A DNA stretch of 50,223 nucleotides, taken from contig CASFYQ010000013.1 in NCBI GenBank assembly GCA_949298955.1, positions 697-50,919 of the forward strand, in the 5' to 3' direction. This DNA comes from an uncultured Bacteroidales bacterium (GTDB lineage: Bacteria > Bacteroidota > Bacteroidia > Bacteroidales > Barnesiellaceae). The notes under the pieces were generated by a model. The model had not been told where the DNA came from. It made no database searches and worked only from the letters and a program-made list of their open reading frames with translations. Shown here piece by piece: positions 16,465-23,909 of this stretch. How positions within the stretch are numbered: the stretch's first letter is position 1; each line of letters begins with the position of its first letter. The position numbers and the translations under genes were made by a program.

Positions 16465-18059
16465 AACCGTTGTATCTTTTGAGTCCAACAATGCAGCCGT
16501 CCGCGAGCCGACAGCAGATATGTGCCTTTGTTCAAGTCGTTCAGTTCCAGTTGGGCACCCTCGGGCAGGCGATATTGTGCCAGCACCGTCCCTTCGAGCG
16601 AGTAGACTCGGAGGGTTATACCTGATTCGTCGGGGGGTAGCGAGCCCACGGTGACTATGGGGTTTCCCTCGCGGTAGGAGAGTTGCAGCGGGGCATTGTC
16701 CGTGCGGGGAGTCTCGATGTCCGAGCCTTGGCGGTAGGCGGCGTAAAAATCGGGGATACCATATCCCAGGAGCGAGTCGGGGTCGAGGTATCGGGTGCTG
16801 TTTTGGTGAATAAGAGCGATAATCTCGCGGGCCGACAAGTGGGGGAGGGCTTGCCGCAGGCAGGCGGTGAGCCCGGCGATGATGGGAGCCGAGAACGAGG
16901 TGCCGTCTTTCGGCAGCAGATTTCCTTCGGGGTCGATGGTGGCAGTTGCGGCACCGAGTGCCACTACGTCGGGCTTGACCCGGTTGTCGGCTGTGGGGCC
17001 TACCCCCGAGAAATAGGCACGCGCTCTCTCGGTCGTAACGGCCCCCACGGTGAGGAGCCCGTCGACATCGCCGGGGAAATTAATCTTTTGCCAGTCGTTG
17101 CCCCCTTCGTTACCGGCGCTTACGACGATGAGCAGCCCTTTCTGTACGCCCCGGGCAGCCGCTTGCGAGATGTAGGCGGTGCGGCCGTCGAGTTCGGGCC
17201 AGGAGTGGTCGAAGCGCGAGTTGTCGAAGCGGGTGTAGCCCAGCGACGAGGTGACGACGTCGACACCCAGGCTGTCGGCATATTCGAGGGCTGTTGCCCA
17301 GTAATCCTCTTCGGCGGGATATTCGGCTGCCGTGTTTTCCGACCGTAGCAGCCAATACGAGGCTTGGGGAGCCGTGCCGATAAACAGGGAACTGTCGTTG
17401 GTCAACATGGTCGAGAGCACGGCTGAGCCGTGGGAGTTCCCGTTGCGGAAATCCATCTCCTCGTCGATAAAATCGTGGTATCCCGCAATGCGGTCGGGAG
17501 CGAAGCGCGGGTTGTTGTCGGCGTTGAGAAAACCGCCGTCGATGACCGCGATAGTCATGCCCTCGCCGGTGAACCCCGCCTGATGCAGTTTGTCGCCGTT
17601 GTGCAGGGCGATTTGCCAGCCGGCGTCGCCATAGGGTGAGTTGACGGTATCTTCGATTTGTTTTTGTCTGGGCCTCACGATATGACCTGTCTGCACGGGC
17701 GAGCCCAGAAAGTCGTATCGGGCGACGAAGGGCAGCCGCTCGATGGCCCGGAGCGGGGTGGTGTCGGCGAGAGCGACGGTAGCGGTGTTGAGCCATTTCG
17801 ACACGGCCAGAATGCGGCCGCCCAGTTGCGACAGCTGTTGCAGCCGGGTGGCGGGTATGGGCAGGTCGGTCGAGTCGATGGCGATGCCCCACTTTTCCCG
17901 TTGGGCTACGGCTCGGGGCGATAAAAACTCGTCGGGTCTGTCGAGCGAGTAGTCCGATTGCCCCTTGTCGGTGAACCACAGGCGGTAGTGCAGCTCTTGT
18001 GCGGAGCCGCCAAGGAGCGATGCTAGGAGGATAAGAGCAGTATAGAGGCGTAGTCTCAT
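16461..18059 (-). CDS. S8 (subtilisin-like) serine peptidase with T9SS-type C-terminal domain
   Basis: This encodes 532 residues. The start at 18059 overlaps the mnmA stop by 4 bp and begins a signal peptide (MRLRLYTALILLASLLGGSAQ). The catalytic triad is complete: Asp174 (AVIDGG), His210 (NSHGSAV) and Ser388 (DGTSFSAP). The oxyanion-hole region VVSAGNEGG is present. A pro-region spans residues about 22-160. The last 70 residues (VTVGSLPPDESGITLRVYS, then LNKGTYLLSARG) resemble a T9SS type A sorting domain. It is therefore likely exported through the type IX system and acts on extracellular proteins. It sits oddly between tRNA-modification and DNA-repair genes, with 4-bp overlaps on both sides. 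The substrate is unknown. Confidence 0.85.
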   Translation of the reverse strand: MRLRLYTALILLASLLGGSAQELHYRLWFTDKGQSDYSLDRPDEFLSPRAVAQREKWGIAIDSTDLPIPATRLQQLSQLGGRILAVSKWLNTATVALADTTPLRAIERLPFVARYDFLGSPVQTGHIVRPRQKQIEDTVNSPYGDAGWQIALHNGDKLHQAGFTGEGMTIAVIDGGFLNADNNPRFAPDRIAGYHDFIDEEMDFRNGNSHGSAVLSTMLTNDSSLFIGTAPQASYWLLRSENTAAEYPAEEDYWATALEYADSLGVDVVTSSLGYTRFDNSRFDHSWPELDGRTAYISQAAARGVQKGLLIVVSAGNEGGNDWQKINFPGDVDGLLTVGAVTTERARAYFSGVGPTADNRVKPDVVALGAATATIDPEGNLLPKDGTSFSAPIIAGLTACLRQALPHLSAREIIALIHQNSTRYLDPDSLLGYGIPDFYAAYRQGSDIETPRTDNAPLQLSYREGNPIVTVGSLPPDESGITLRVYSLEGTVLAQYRLPEGAQLELNDLNKGTYLLSARGRLHCWTQKIQRL

Positions 18060-19174
18060 GCTTTGTATTTTTTCAGTAGCCGTTGGTCGGCGATGAGTCC
18101 GCCTCCGATGACGGTGTCGTTGCGATAGATGACGGCCGATTGGCCGGGAGTCACTGCCGAGGCGTCGCTTTCGAAGCAGACGAGCCATTCGCCCGGGGTG
18201 TCGCCCTTTTGCAACGTGGCCGGAATGGCGTTGCTGCGGTAGCGAATCTGCACCTCGACCGGGGCGTCGCTCTCCAAGATGCCGGGAATAGCTTCGCGCA
18301 CGTCGGTAATGACCATGCGACGGGTGAGCAGTTCGTCTCGCTCGCCCAGCCGTATGGTGTTTTTCACCGGGTTGATGCGGGTGACAAACATCGGTTTGCC
18401 CAAGGCTATTTCGAGTCCTTTGCGTTGCCCGATGGTGTAGAAGGGGAACCCTTTGTGCTGTCCCAGTTTGCGTCCGGTAGCGTCGACGAAGAATCCGCCG
18501 CTCACCTGCCGGTCGAGCTCGGGGAGCTGCTCCCGCAGGAAATCACGGTAGTCGCCCGGAATGAAGCATACCTCCATGCTCTCCTTCTTCTCCACCTTTT
18601 CGTGGAACCCCTTGCTCCCGACATAGGCTTTAATCTCTTCTTTGGTGATTCCTCCCAGCGGGAAGAGGGTGCGCGATAGTTCTTCTTGTCCCAGTCGCCA
18701 CAAGAAATAGGACTGGTCTTTCTTGCGGTCGGTCCCTCGGGCCAGCACCCGGAAACCGTCGAGGTCGAGAATGCGGGCATAGTGTCCGGTCGCTACCCAC
18801 GAGCATCCCAGGCGGTCGGCCTCTTGCAAGAGGTAGTGCCACTTGAACAGGCGGTTGCACATGACGCAGGGATTGGGGGTGTTGCCTTTAAGGTATTCGT
18901 CGATAAAGCTTTTGATTACCGTGTTTTTGAACTCTTCGCGCACATCGAGAATGTGGTGCTCGATGCCTATTTTTTCGGCCAGGTCGCGGGCTTCGAGTGC
19001 AAATTGCGGAATGGTCTGCCCCTCGTGGGGGAAATGGCGGGGCAAATCCCACATGCGCATGGTGAGCCCCACGACCTCGTAGCCCTGTTCTTGCAGCATG
19101 AGGCAGGCGGCCGAGCTGTCGATACCGCCGCTCATGCCTATCAATACTCGGTTGTTGGTTGGGGTAGGTTTCAT
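18056..19174 (-). CDS. mnmA: tRNA-specific 2-thiouridylase
   Basis: About 372 residues from the ATG at 19174. The TTG at 19183 lies inside the promoter box. It shows the N-terminal PP-loop GMSGGIDSSAA, the first catalytic cysteine in NPCVMCNRLFKW, the second in VCFIPGDYRDFL, and a C-terminal beta-barrel domain with KQSAVIYR-like strands (PGQSAVIYRNDTVIGGG). It adds sulfur to U34 of tRNA-Lys, Glu and Gln. It heads the operon mnmA - subtilase - xseA - xseB. The promoter is so close that the message may have almost no leader. Confidence 0.95.
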   Translation of the reverse strand: MKPTPTNNRVLIGMSGGIDSSAACLMLQEQGYEVVGLTMRMWDLPRHFPHEGQTIPQFALEARDLAEKIGIEHHILDVREEFKNTVIKSFIDEYLKGNTPNPCVMCNRLFKWHYLLQEADRLGCSWVATGHYARILDLDGFRVLARGTDRKKDQSYFLWRLGQEELSRTLFPLGGITKEEIKAYVGSKGFHEKVEKKESMEVCFIPGDYRDFLREQLPELDRQVSGGFFVDATGRKLGQHKGFPFYTIGQRKGLEIALGKPMFVTRINPVKNTIRLGERDELLTRRMVITDVREAIPGILESDAPVEVQIRYRSNAIPATLQKGDTPGEWLVCFESDASAVTPGQSAVIYRNDTVIGGGLIADQRLLKKYKA

Positions 19175-19180
19175 AGCGTA

Positions 19181-19188
19181 CAAAAATA
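19181..19188 (-). promoter_or_regulatory. -7 promoter box of mnmA
   Basis: The minus strand reads TATTTTTG followed by TACGCT and then ATG. The predicted start of transcription is at or within a few bases of the mnmA ATG at 19174. Confidence 0.55.
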
Positions 19189-19261
19189 ACTAACTTTTGT
19201 GAGGCGGGGAGCAATATATCTTAAAAACATAACCTGTGAAAATGTTAAAAGTGGGAGTGCT

Positions 19262-19294
19262 TTTGGATTTCTTGGGCGAAAAAGAGTATCTTTG
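19262..19294 (+). promoter_or_regulatory. Promoter of the structured RNA
   Basis: TTTG (19262-19265) and TATCTTTG (19287-19294) are separated by 21 bp and match the Bacteroidota consensus in both boxes. Expected start near 19301. It is divergent from mnmA. Confidence 0.7.
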
Positions 19295-19300
19295 AGAAAA

Positions 19301-19540
19301 TATTGGAAACATAAGCGTTTAGAATATTACCTCTATTCGGAATCAGCAAAATTCTTTTTAGGTGGGGTAGTAGACAGCTAAACGCCTACGCTTGTTATAC
19401 GAACAAGCGTGGGCTGGTTGTTTGTCCACCTAAGGTTTTTGCTGGACCTCGAATAGGATAAACTATCGGGCTCACGCTTCTTTTTTAGAGGAAGCTCGAT
19501 AAGACGAGCCTGTAAGAGAGGGGATTCTTGGCTATTTTTT
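19301..19540 (+). ncRNA. Candidate structured non-coding RNA (6S-like rod, unassigned)
   Basis: It has its own promoter and ends in a hairpin plus T run, with no convincing ORF. A long rod folds as nested pairs: CTATTCG 19333-19339 with CGAATAG 19450-19456; CAGCAAAA 19344-19351 with TTTTGCTG 19437-19444; TTAGGTGG 19358-19365 with CCACCTAA 19426-19433; and a 13-bp apical stem 19384-19396 with 19402-19414. An unpaired, asymmetric central bubble lies between the last two stems. A closing stem, a large bubble and an apical stem are the architecture of 6S RNA. I see no tmRNA tag, no RNase P core and no SRP tetraloop. Identity is therefore inferred from shape only; Bacteroidales 6S or the Bacteroidales-1 class are the first families to test. 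Confidence 0.5.
19507..19540 (+). terminator. Intrinsic terminator of the structured RNA
   Basis: AGCC (19507-19510) pairs with GGCT (19530-19533), with an inner AAGA/TCTT stem and a 3-nt bulge, followed by ATTTTTT. Confidence 0.55.
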
Positions 19541-19770
19541 CTGTAATCGGCTATAAGGCAAACATGCTATATGAACTACTTGTTGGGTCATAGTTCATGT
19601 ATATTTGGTTGCATATGTTTGTCGGAGCCGTTGTGCAGGAGTAGAGGGGAAGGCTGTAAGCGGCTTTCCCTTCGCTTGTTTTGTTTTCTGTGGAGGGGCG
19701 GGCTTTTCGGGGGGTATCGCGTGCGGAGCGATTCTGCCGCTGTTCGGCAATATCTCCCGGGAGCCGGTTC
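19541..19770. other. Intergenic spacer with weak hairpins only
   Basis: This is about 230 bp between the RNA terminator and the ispF stop codon, convergent. It contains GGGAA-GGCT / AGCGGCTTTCCC complementarity and a CCGGGAG hairpin near ispF. No credible gene is seen; the forward open frames lack family features. Confidence 0.45.
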
Positions 19771-20250
19771 TTATTGCTTCTCGATCAATACGACGGCATA
19801 GGCCGATATGCCTTCTTCCCGCCCGGTGAAGCCCAGACGCTCGGTGGTCGTGGCTTTGATGGAAATGTCGTCGGGGTCGATGTCCATGCAGGCGGCCAGG
19901 GTTTGTTGCATGGCCGGGATATGCGGGTTGAGTTTGGGACGCTCGGCACAGACGGTGATGTCGGCATTGCCTATGGCATAGCCTTTCTCCCGAATCAGTT
20001 CTACGGTTTTTTGCAACAGTATTTTACTGTCTATTCCCTTGTATTCGCCGGCGGTGTCGGGGAAATGAAAACCGATGTCGCGCATGTTGGCGGCACCCAG
20101 CAAGGCGTCGCACAAGGCGTGGATAAGCACATCGGCATCGGAGTGTCCCAGCAGTCCCAGCGAGTGGTCTATGCGTATGCCGCCCAGCCACAATTCCCGG
20201 CCTTCGACCAGCCGGTGTACATCGAATCCGAAGCCTACCCGTGTTTTCAT
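19771..20250 (-). CDS. ispF: 2-C-methyl-D-erythritol 2,4-cyclodiphosphate synthase
   Basis: This encodes 159 residues, the usual IspF size. The signature RVGFGFDVHRL (metal-binding Asp and His) and the motif LLGHSDADVLIHALCDALLGA are intact, followed by DIGFHFPDT and the C-terminal IKATTTERLGFTGREEGISAYAV. It forms the cyclic diphosphate in the non-mevalonate isoprenoid pathway. The start overlaps the porV stop by 4 bp, so it is translated with porV. The porV-ispF neighbourhood is known from related Bacteroidales such as Porphyromonas. Confidence 0.96.
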   Translation of the reverse strand: MKTRVGFGFDVHRLVEGRELWLGGIRIDHSLGLLGHSDADVLIHALCDALLGAANMRDIGFHFPDTAGEYKGIDSKILLQKTVELIREKGYAIGNADITVCAERPKLNPHIPAMQQTLAACMDIDPDDISIKATTTERLGFTGREEGISAYAVVLIEKQ

Positions 20251-21452
20251 CTGCGTCGTCCTACCAGTTCTTTAAGTCCGTCCATGTCGAACGAGAGGGT
20301 GAAACGGAGGGTCTGGTCCAGCGGGCTGGTTTGAGCTGTGGCAACCATGTAGGCGGCGTCGATTTTCAGCACGTTGAGGGAGAATCCGGCACCGAACGAG
20401 AAATATTTGCGGTTACCCTTGTATTTGTTTTCGTTGTAGTAACCGGCCCGCAGGAAGAACTGCTGGTTGTAGGAGTACTCGGCACCAATCGAGAAATTGA
20501 TTTCGCGCAACTCTTCCTTGAAGCCGCCGGGGGCGTCGGTAAACGATTTGAAGATACCGGTGATGGGCGAGGTGTTTTGCCATTTCTCTTTGGCCTCTTC
20601 GTATTCGGCGTCGGTATCATAGTTCGATAGTTGAGGGGTCGAGGGAACCAGCAGCTTGTTGAGGTCGAGGTTGAGTGACAGGGTGTTGTACTCGGCCAGC
20701 GGGAAGAGGAACGAGGTTCCTATCTTCAAGTTGGTGGGGAGGAAAGCGCTCTCGTTACCGCCATCGTAGGAGACCTTGGTACCGATGTTCGAGATGTTGA
20801 ACCCCAGCGACCACTGGCATTCGTTGCGGCCGATGATGGGGTAGGTGGTGTAATAACCCGACACGTCGGCGGCAAAGGCCGAGGCGCCCGAAGCGTCGGA
20901 TACGCTCGATTCGTCGTAGTGGAATCCGAGGTCGGAGTAGATGTAGCGGAATACCACACCCATCGAGAATTTTTCGGAGAGCTTGCGCGAGTAGCCTATG
21001 TCGAAAGCCATTTCGTAGGGGGTGATACTGTTTTGGGCATTACCCTGATTGTCGGTGAGCACGATTTCGCCCAGCGAGAAATAGCGCAGCGACGCACTTA
21101 CAGCTTGCAGGTCGCTGCTGCCCAGTTTCCAGTAACCGGCCAGGTAGGCCAGGTAGATGTCGTTGACCAGTTTGCGCAACCATGGGGTGTACGACAGCGA
21201 CACGCCGGCCTGGCTGTATGCGAAGGCATATTTCGAGGGGTTCCAGAATTGCGAGTTGACATCGGGGTCGGTGGCCGCACCCAAGTCGCCCATCGAGGCT
21301 CCGCGCGAGTCGGGTGTGATGCTCAGCGAGGTCACGCCGGTGTTGATGGGGTTAAATTCATTCTTGGTGGTGTTGCCGTCGGCATAGGCACCAAGAGGCA
21401 GAATTGCCGCCACAAGGGTAATGACTATAATATGAAACGAACGTTTTTTCAT
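20247..21452 (-). CDS. porV: Type IX secretion outer-membrane protein PorV (LptO)
   Basis: This encodes 401 residues with a signal peptide (MKKRSFHIIVITLVAAILPLGAYA). The conserved PorV opening follows: NTGVTSLSITPDSRGASMGDLGAATDPDVNSQFWNPSKYAF. Then come FadL-like barrel strands including GYSRKLSEKFSMGVVFRYIYSDLG, and a closing AQTSPLDQTLRFTLSFDM segment. PorV collects T9SS cargo from the translocon and hands it to the sortase PorU in the outer membrane. porU is encoded on the same strand about 2.5 kb upstream (23,910-27,344), here separated by NYN, rex and FAH genes. No clean promoter box is seen in the 270 bp in front. Confidence 0.9.
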   Translation of the reverse strand: MKKRSFHIIVITLVAAILPLGAYADGNTTKNEFNPINTGVTSLSITPDSRGASMGDLGAATDPDVNSQFWNPSKYAFAYSQAGVSLSYTPWLRKLVNDIYLAYLAGYWKLGSSDLQAVSASLRYFSLGEIVLTDNQGNAQNSITPYEMAFDIGYSRKLSEKFSMGVVFRYIYSDLGFHYDESSVSDASGASAFAADVSGYYTTYPIIGRNECQWSLGFNISNIGTKVSYDGGNESAFLPTNLKIGTSFLFPLAEYNTLSLNLDLNKLLVPSTPQLSNYDTDAEYEEAKEKWQNTSPITGIFKSFTDAPGGFKEELREINFSIGAEYSYNQQFFLRAGYYNENKYKGNRKYFSFGAGFSLNVLKIDAAYMVATAQTSPLDQTLRFTLSFDMDGLKELVGRRR

Positions 21453-21721
21453 CGTGTGGTTGTTTACGAATTACATGTATATAATAAACAGAGATTACTC
21501 CCGATTATTGCGTGGGGACGATGATTTTTGTTGTGGCGGCTGCTGTTTCGAGGCCGTTGCCGGCTTTGGGGTCTGACAATCTCGCGCGGTTTCCTTCGAC
21601 TGGCATCGAAAGGGGGCATGGCTGCCGTGCGCGCTCTCGCGAATGTTGTGCGAGAGGTGCAAGAACCGTGTCGTGAGGGTAGGGAGTATCGTGTTGCCCG
21701 GCCGGCTGCGCCGGCAACAGG
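21453..21721. other. porV leader region and G+C-rich hairpin
   Basis: This is 270 bp between porV and the FAH gene. 21693-21718 (GTTGCC and GGCAAC arms around GGCCGGC/GCCGGC) can fold strongly just after the FAH stop and may end transcription, but has no T run. The porV promoter must lie here, yet no perfect TAnnTTTG was found. Confidence 0.4.
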
Positions 21722-22339
21722 CTATTTGACCAGAAAGTCGAGTACCCGGGTCTCGCCGATGAATCCTTCGATGTGGTCGCCTATTTTTACCGGACCTACT
21801 CCTGCGGGAGTTCCCGTGAAGATGATGTCGCCCATTTTCAAGGTATAGAACCGGCTCACGTAGGCGATGATGTGGTCGATGGAAAAAATCATGTCGTTGC
21901 TGTTGCCTTGTTGTACCCGGGTGCCGTTAATCGACATGGAAAAGTCGATGTGGTCGGCCTTGTCGGGAGTCTCGGGCAGAAGCACGAACTTGCCGATGGG
22001 GGCCGAATAGTCGAAGCCTTTGGCAATGTCCCACGGGTTGCCTGTGCGTCGGGCTTCGGCCTGCATGTCGCGTGCGGTAAAATCGATTCCCACGGTGACG
22101 GTATCGTAGTAGCGGTGTGCAAACTTGGGTGCGATGTTCTTGCCCAGCCGGCAGATGTGGAAGACGAGCTCGGTTTCGTATTCGATGCGGTTGGAGAAAT
22201 GGGGCAGGAAGAAGGGTTTCCCGTCTTTGAGGAGGGCAGTCTCGGGCATTGTGAATACGACAGGAGCCTGAGGACGTTCCTTTTGCTCCATTTCGGCATT
22301 GTGCGATTGATAGTTCCAGCCGACGGCGATAATTTTCAT
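21722..22339 (-). CDS. Fumarylacetoacetate hydrolase family protein
   Basis: This encodes 205 residues. The single FAH C-terminal domain is complete: KIIAVGWNYQSHNAEM, FFLPHFSNRIEYETELVFHI with the metal-binding Glu pair, VGIDFTARDMQ, AKGFDYSAPIGKFV, and the terminal GDIIFTGTPAGVGPVKIGD loop. Members of this size hydrolyse or decarboxylate 2-keto acids (acylpyruvases, oxaloacetate decarboxylases). The exact substrate cannot be read. The gene starts 6 bp after the rex stop and is certainly co-transcribed with rex. A link to redox or central carbon metabolism is a reasonable inference. Confidence 0.88.
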   Translation of the reverse strand: MKIIAVGWNYQSHNAEMEQKERPQAPVVFTMPETALLKDGKPFFLPHFSNRIEYETELVFHICRLGKNIAPKFAHRYYDTVTVGIDFTARDMQAEARRTGNPWDIAKGFDYSAPIGKFVLLPETPDKADHIDFSMSINGTRVQQGNSNDMIFSIDHIIAYVSRFYTLKMGDIIFTGTPAGVGPVKIGDHIEGFIGETRVLDFLVK

Positions 22340-22345
22340 AGGGTG

Positions 22346-22993
22346 TTATTTGATGTTGTTCAGCCGGTTGAACATGACGGCTAAGTGGGCATAAATCGAG
22401 GTGTTTTGAATCACGATGTGCTTGGGCACACGAATGCGGTAGGGTGTAAAGTTCCATATAGCCTTGATACCCCCGGCAATCACCTCGTCGGTGACGCTTT
22501 GCGCTTTGTCGATGGGGACGGTGAGGATGCCGATTTGCACGCCCAGCTCTTTCTGCTTCTCGGGAAACCGGGAGAGGTGGTAGATGGGTATGTGGTTGAC
22601 GAAGGTCCCGACCAGCTCGGGTTTGACATCGAAGCCGGCGACAACCTCGAGCCCGTATTGCGACAGACCCGAGTCTTGCATGAGGGCGGCTCCCAGGTTT
22701 CCTGCGCCGAAGATGAAGGCTTTGTGCATGGAGGTGAAACCAAGAAACTCTTCCAGCACGGCTACCAGCGAGTTGATTTCGTATCCTACCCGGGTTTTCC
22801 CCGAGATGTTGATGAATGAGAGATCTTTGGCTATTTTTGACGAATCTACGCCTATCTCTTTTGCTATCTGGGTCGAAGAGACATACTCCTCGCCCTTGGT
22901 TTGCAGCAATTTGATATAAGCCAAATACCAAGGGAGCCGACGGAGTGAAGGCTCGGGTAGTTTAATGGTAGATTTCGATTCAGAACTGTACAT
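22346..22993 (-). CDS. rex: Redox-sensing transcriptional repressor Rex
   Basis: About 215 residues from the ATG at 22993. The longer frame starting at a GTG at 23029 is rejected because a promoter box lies at 23018-23025. The N-terminal winged helix (residues about 10-85: LRRLPWYLAYIKLLQ, SSTQIAKEIGVDSSKIAKDLSFI) is followed by the Rossmann domain with FIFGAGNLGAAL, and GFDVKPELVG after it. Rex binds operators when the NADH/NAD+ ratio is low and controls fermentative and respiratory genes. FAH follows in the same operon. Two candidate promoters precede rex. Confidence 0.94.
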   Translation of the reverse strand: MYSSESKSTIKLPEPSLRRLPWYLAYIKLLQTKGEEYVSSTQIAKEIGVDSSKIAKDLSFINISGKTRVGYEINSLVAVLEEFLGFTSMHKAFIFGAGNLGAALMQDSGLSQYGLEVVAGFDVKPELVGTFVNHIPIYHLSRFPEKQKELGVQIGILTVPIDKAQSVTDEVIAGGIKAIWNFTPYRIRVPKHIVIQNTSIYAHLAVMFNRLNNIK

Positions 22994-23017
22994 CTTTTTG
23001 TGTCCGTTTTGTTCCTG

Positions 23018-23025
23018 CAAAGATA
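23018..23025 (-). promoter_or_regulatory. Proximal -7 promoter box of rex
   Basis: The minus strand reads TATCTTTG followed by CAGGAACAAAACG. The start site would be near 23011, 18 nt before the rex ATG. Confidence 0.55.
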
Positions 23026-23090
23026 CCACAGGCCGCTGGCAGCGACAGGTTTTCCCGTCTATGCCGGATAGGGCTGTTTCATTTGATTTA

Positions 23091-23098
23091 CAAAGGTA
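23091..23098 (-). promoter_or_regulatory. Distal promoter of rex with a nearby palindrome
   Basis: The minus strand reads TACCTTTG, a second TAnnTTTG box about 73 bp upstream of the proximal one. The palindrome CCGAA-A-TTCGG lies at 23109-23119, between this box and a possible upstream TTTG. It could be an operator. It does not match the TTGTGA-type Rex operator. Confidence 0.45.
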
Positions 23099-23222
23099 TA
23101 AATAAATACCGAATTTCGGGACAAATAAGATTTTTTAGTCTTTCTTTTTGGCTTGTGGTTTTGTTGGACGATGTTGTGCCGGGCGGCTTCTCCGGGCTGT
23201 TTCGGGGAGGAGCACCTTTGGG

Positions 23223-23840
23223 CTATCCGGCCTGACAAAGCCTTTTCAACAGTGTTTTGTCGAGGGTTACGAGTTTGTTTATCTCGATGTGTATGCAGGC
23301 TTCGTCTTTCAGCAGCCCCGAGGTGCTGGAGGTCTCTTCGACGTCCCAGGTGAGCAGTATGGTCTCAATTTTGAGGGCTTTGAGTTTCTTGATGAGCATT
23401 TCGTGGTCGGCGTCGCCGGTAATCAAAACCACGTAGTCGAAATGGCGGAACAGCGAAAGCTCGTAGGCTTCGAGTGCAAACCACACGTCGATGCCTTTCT
23501 CGATGACGGTCACCTCGCCTTCCCGGTGAATTTCGCGCAGGTGCTTGTAGTGGAAGATGACATCGTTTTCGATGAGGGTGTCTTCAAATTTGCGTTCGCT
23601 GTACAACAGCCGTTTGTCGTGGGCGTTGTTTACCCGGTAACGGCCTCTGAAATAGTGGCTTTCGGTGATGTGGCACGATGATGGCTCGACGTGGCTCAAC
23701 CGGGCTACCTGTTCCTTGATGAGGGTCATCAGTGCACGCAGGTTGATATTCAGGTCGAGGTTGTCGCTGAGAGCCTCGTTTATTTTGGCATAATAGCCGC
23801 CGTCGATGAAGAGTCCGATGGATTGGTATGAATCGTTCAT
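23223..23840 (-). CDS. NYN-domain (PIN-like nuclease) protein
   Basis: This encodes 205 residues. The N-terminus SIGLFIDGGYYAKINEAL holds the first acidic residue of the NYN fold. KGIDVWFALEAYELSLFRHFDYVVLITGDADHEMLIKKLK carries the other conserved acids (GID, TGDADH). The set of four acidic positions is as in LabA/DUF88-type proteins, which are predicted RNases or RNA-binding proteins. The role in Bacteroidota is unknown. It lies 69 bp after porU in the same direction and is probably co-transcribed with it. No functional link to secretion is known to me. Confidence 0.82.
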   Translation of the reverse strand: MNDSYQSIGLFIDGGYYAKINEALSDNLDLNINLRALMTLIKEQVARLSHVEPSSCHITESHYFRGRYRVNNAHDKRLLYSERKFEDTLIENDVIFHYKHLREIHREGEVTVIEKGIDVWFALEAYELSLFRHFDYVVLITGDADHEMLIKKLKALKIETILLTWDVEETSSTSGLLKDEACIHIEINKLVTLDKTLLKRLCQAG

Positions 23841-23909
23841 GGTGTTGTATGTTTTATTCGGGGTTTGGACAGGAGTGGTGACGTTGCTTTTGGGTTTGCG
23901 GCGGCGGGT

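Noticed and set aside
19301..19540. tmRNA, RNase P RNA or SRP RNA identity for the structured RNA
   Set aside because: No tag-peptide reading frame, no RNase P consensus GAGGAAAGTC core and no SRP GGAAGCA-type loop were found.
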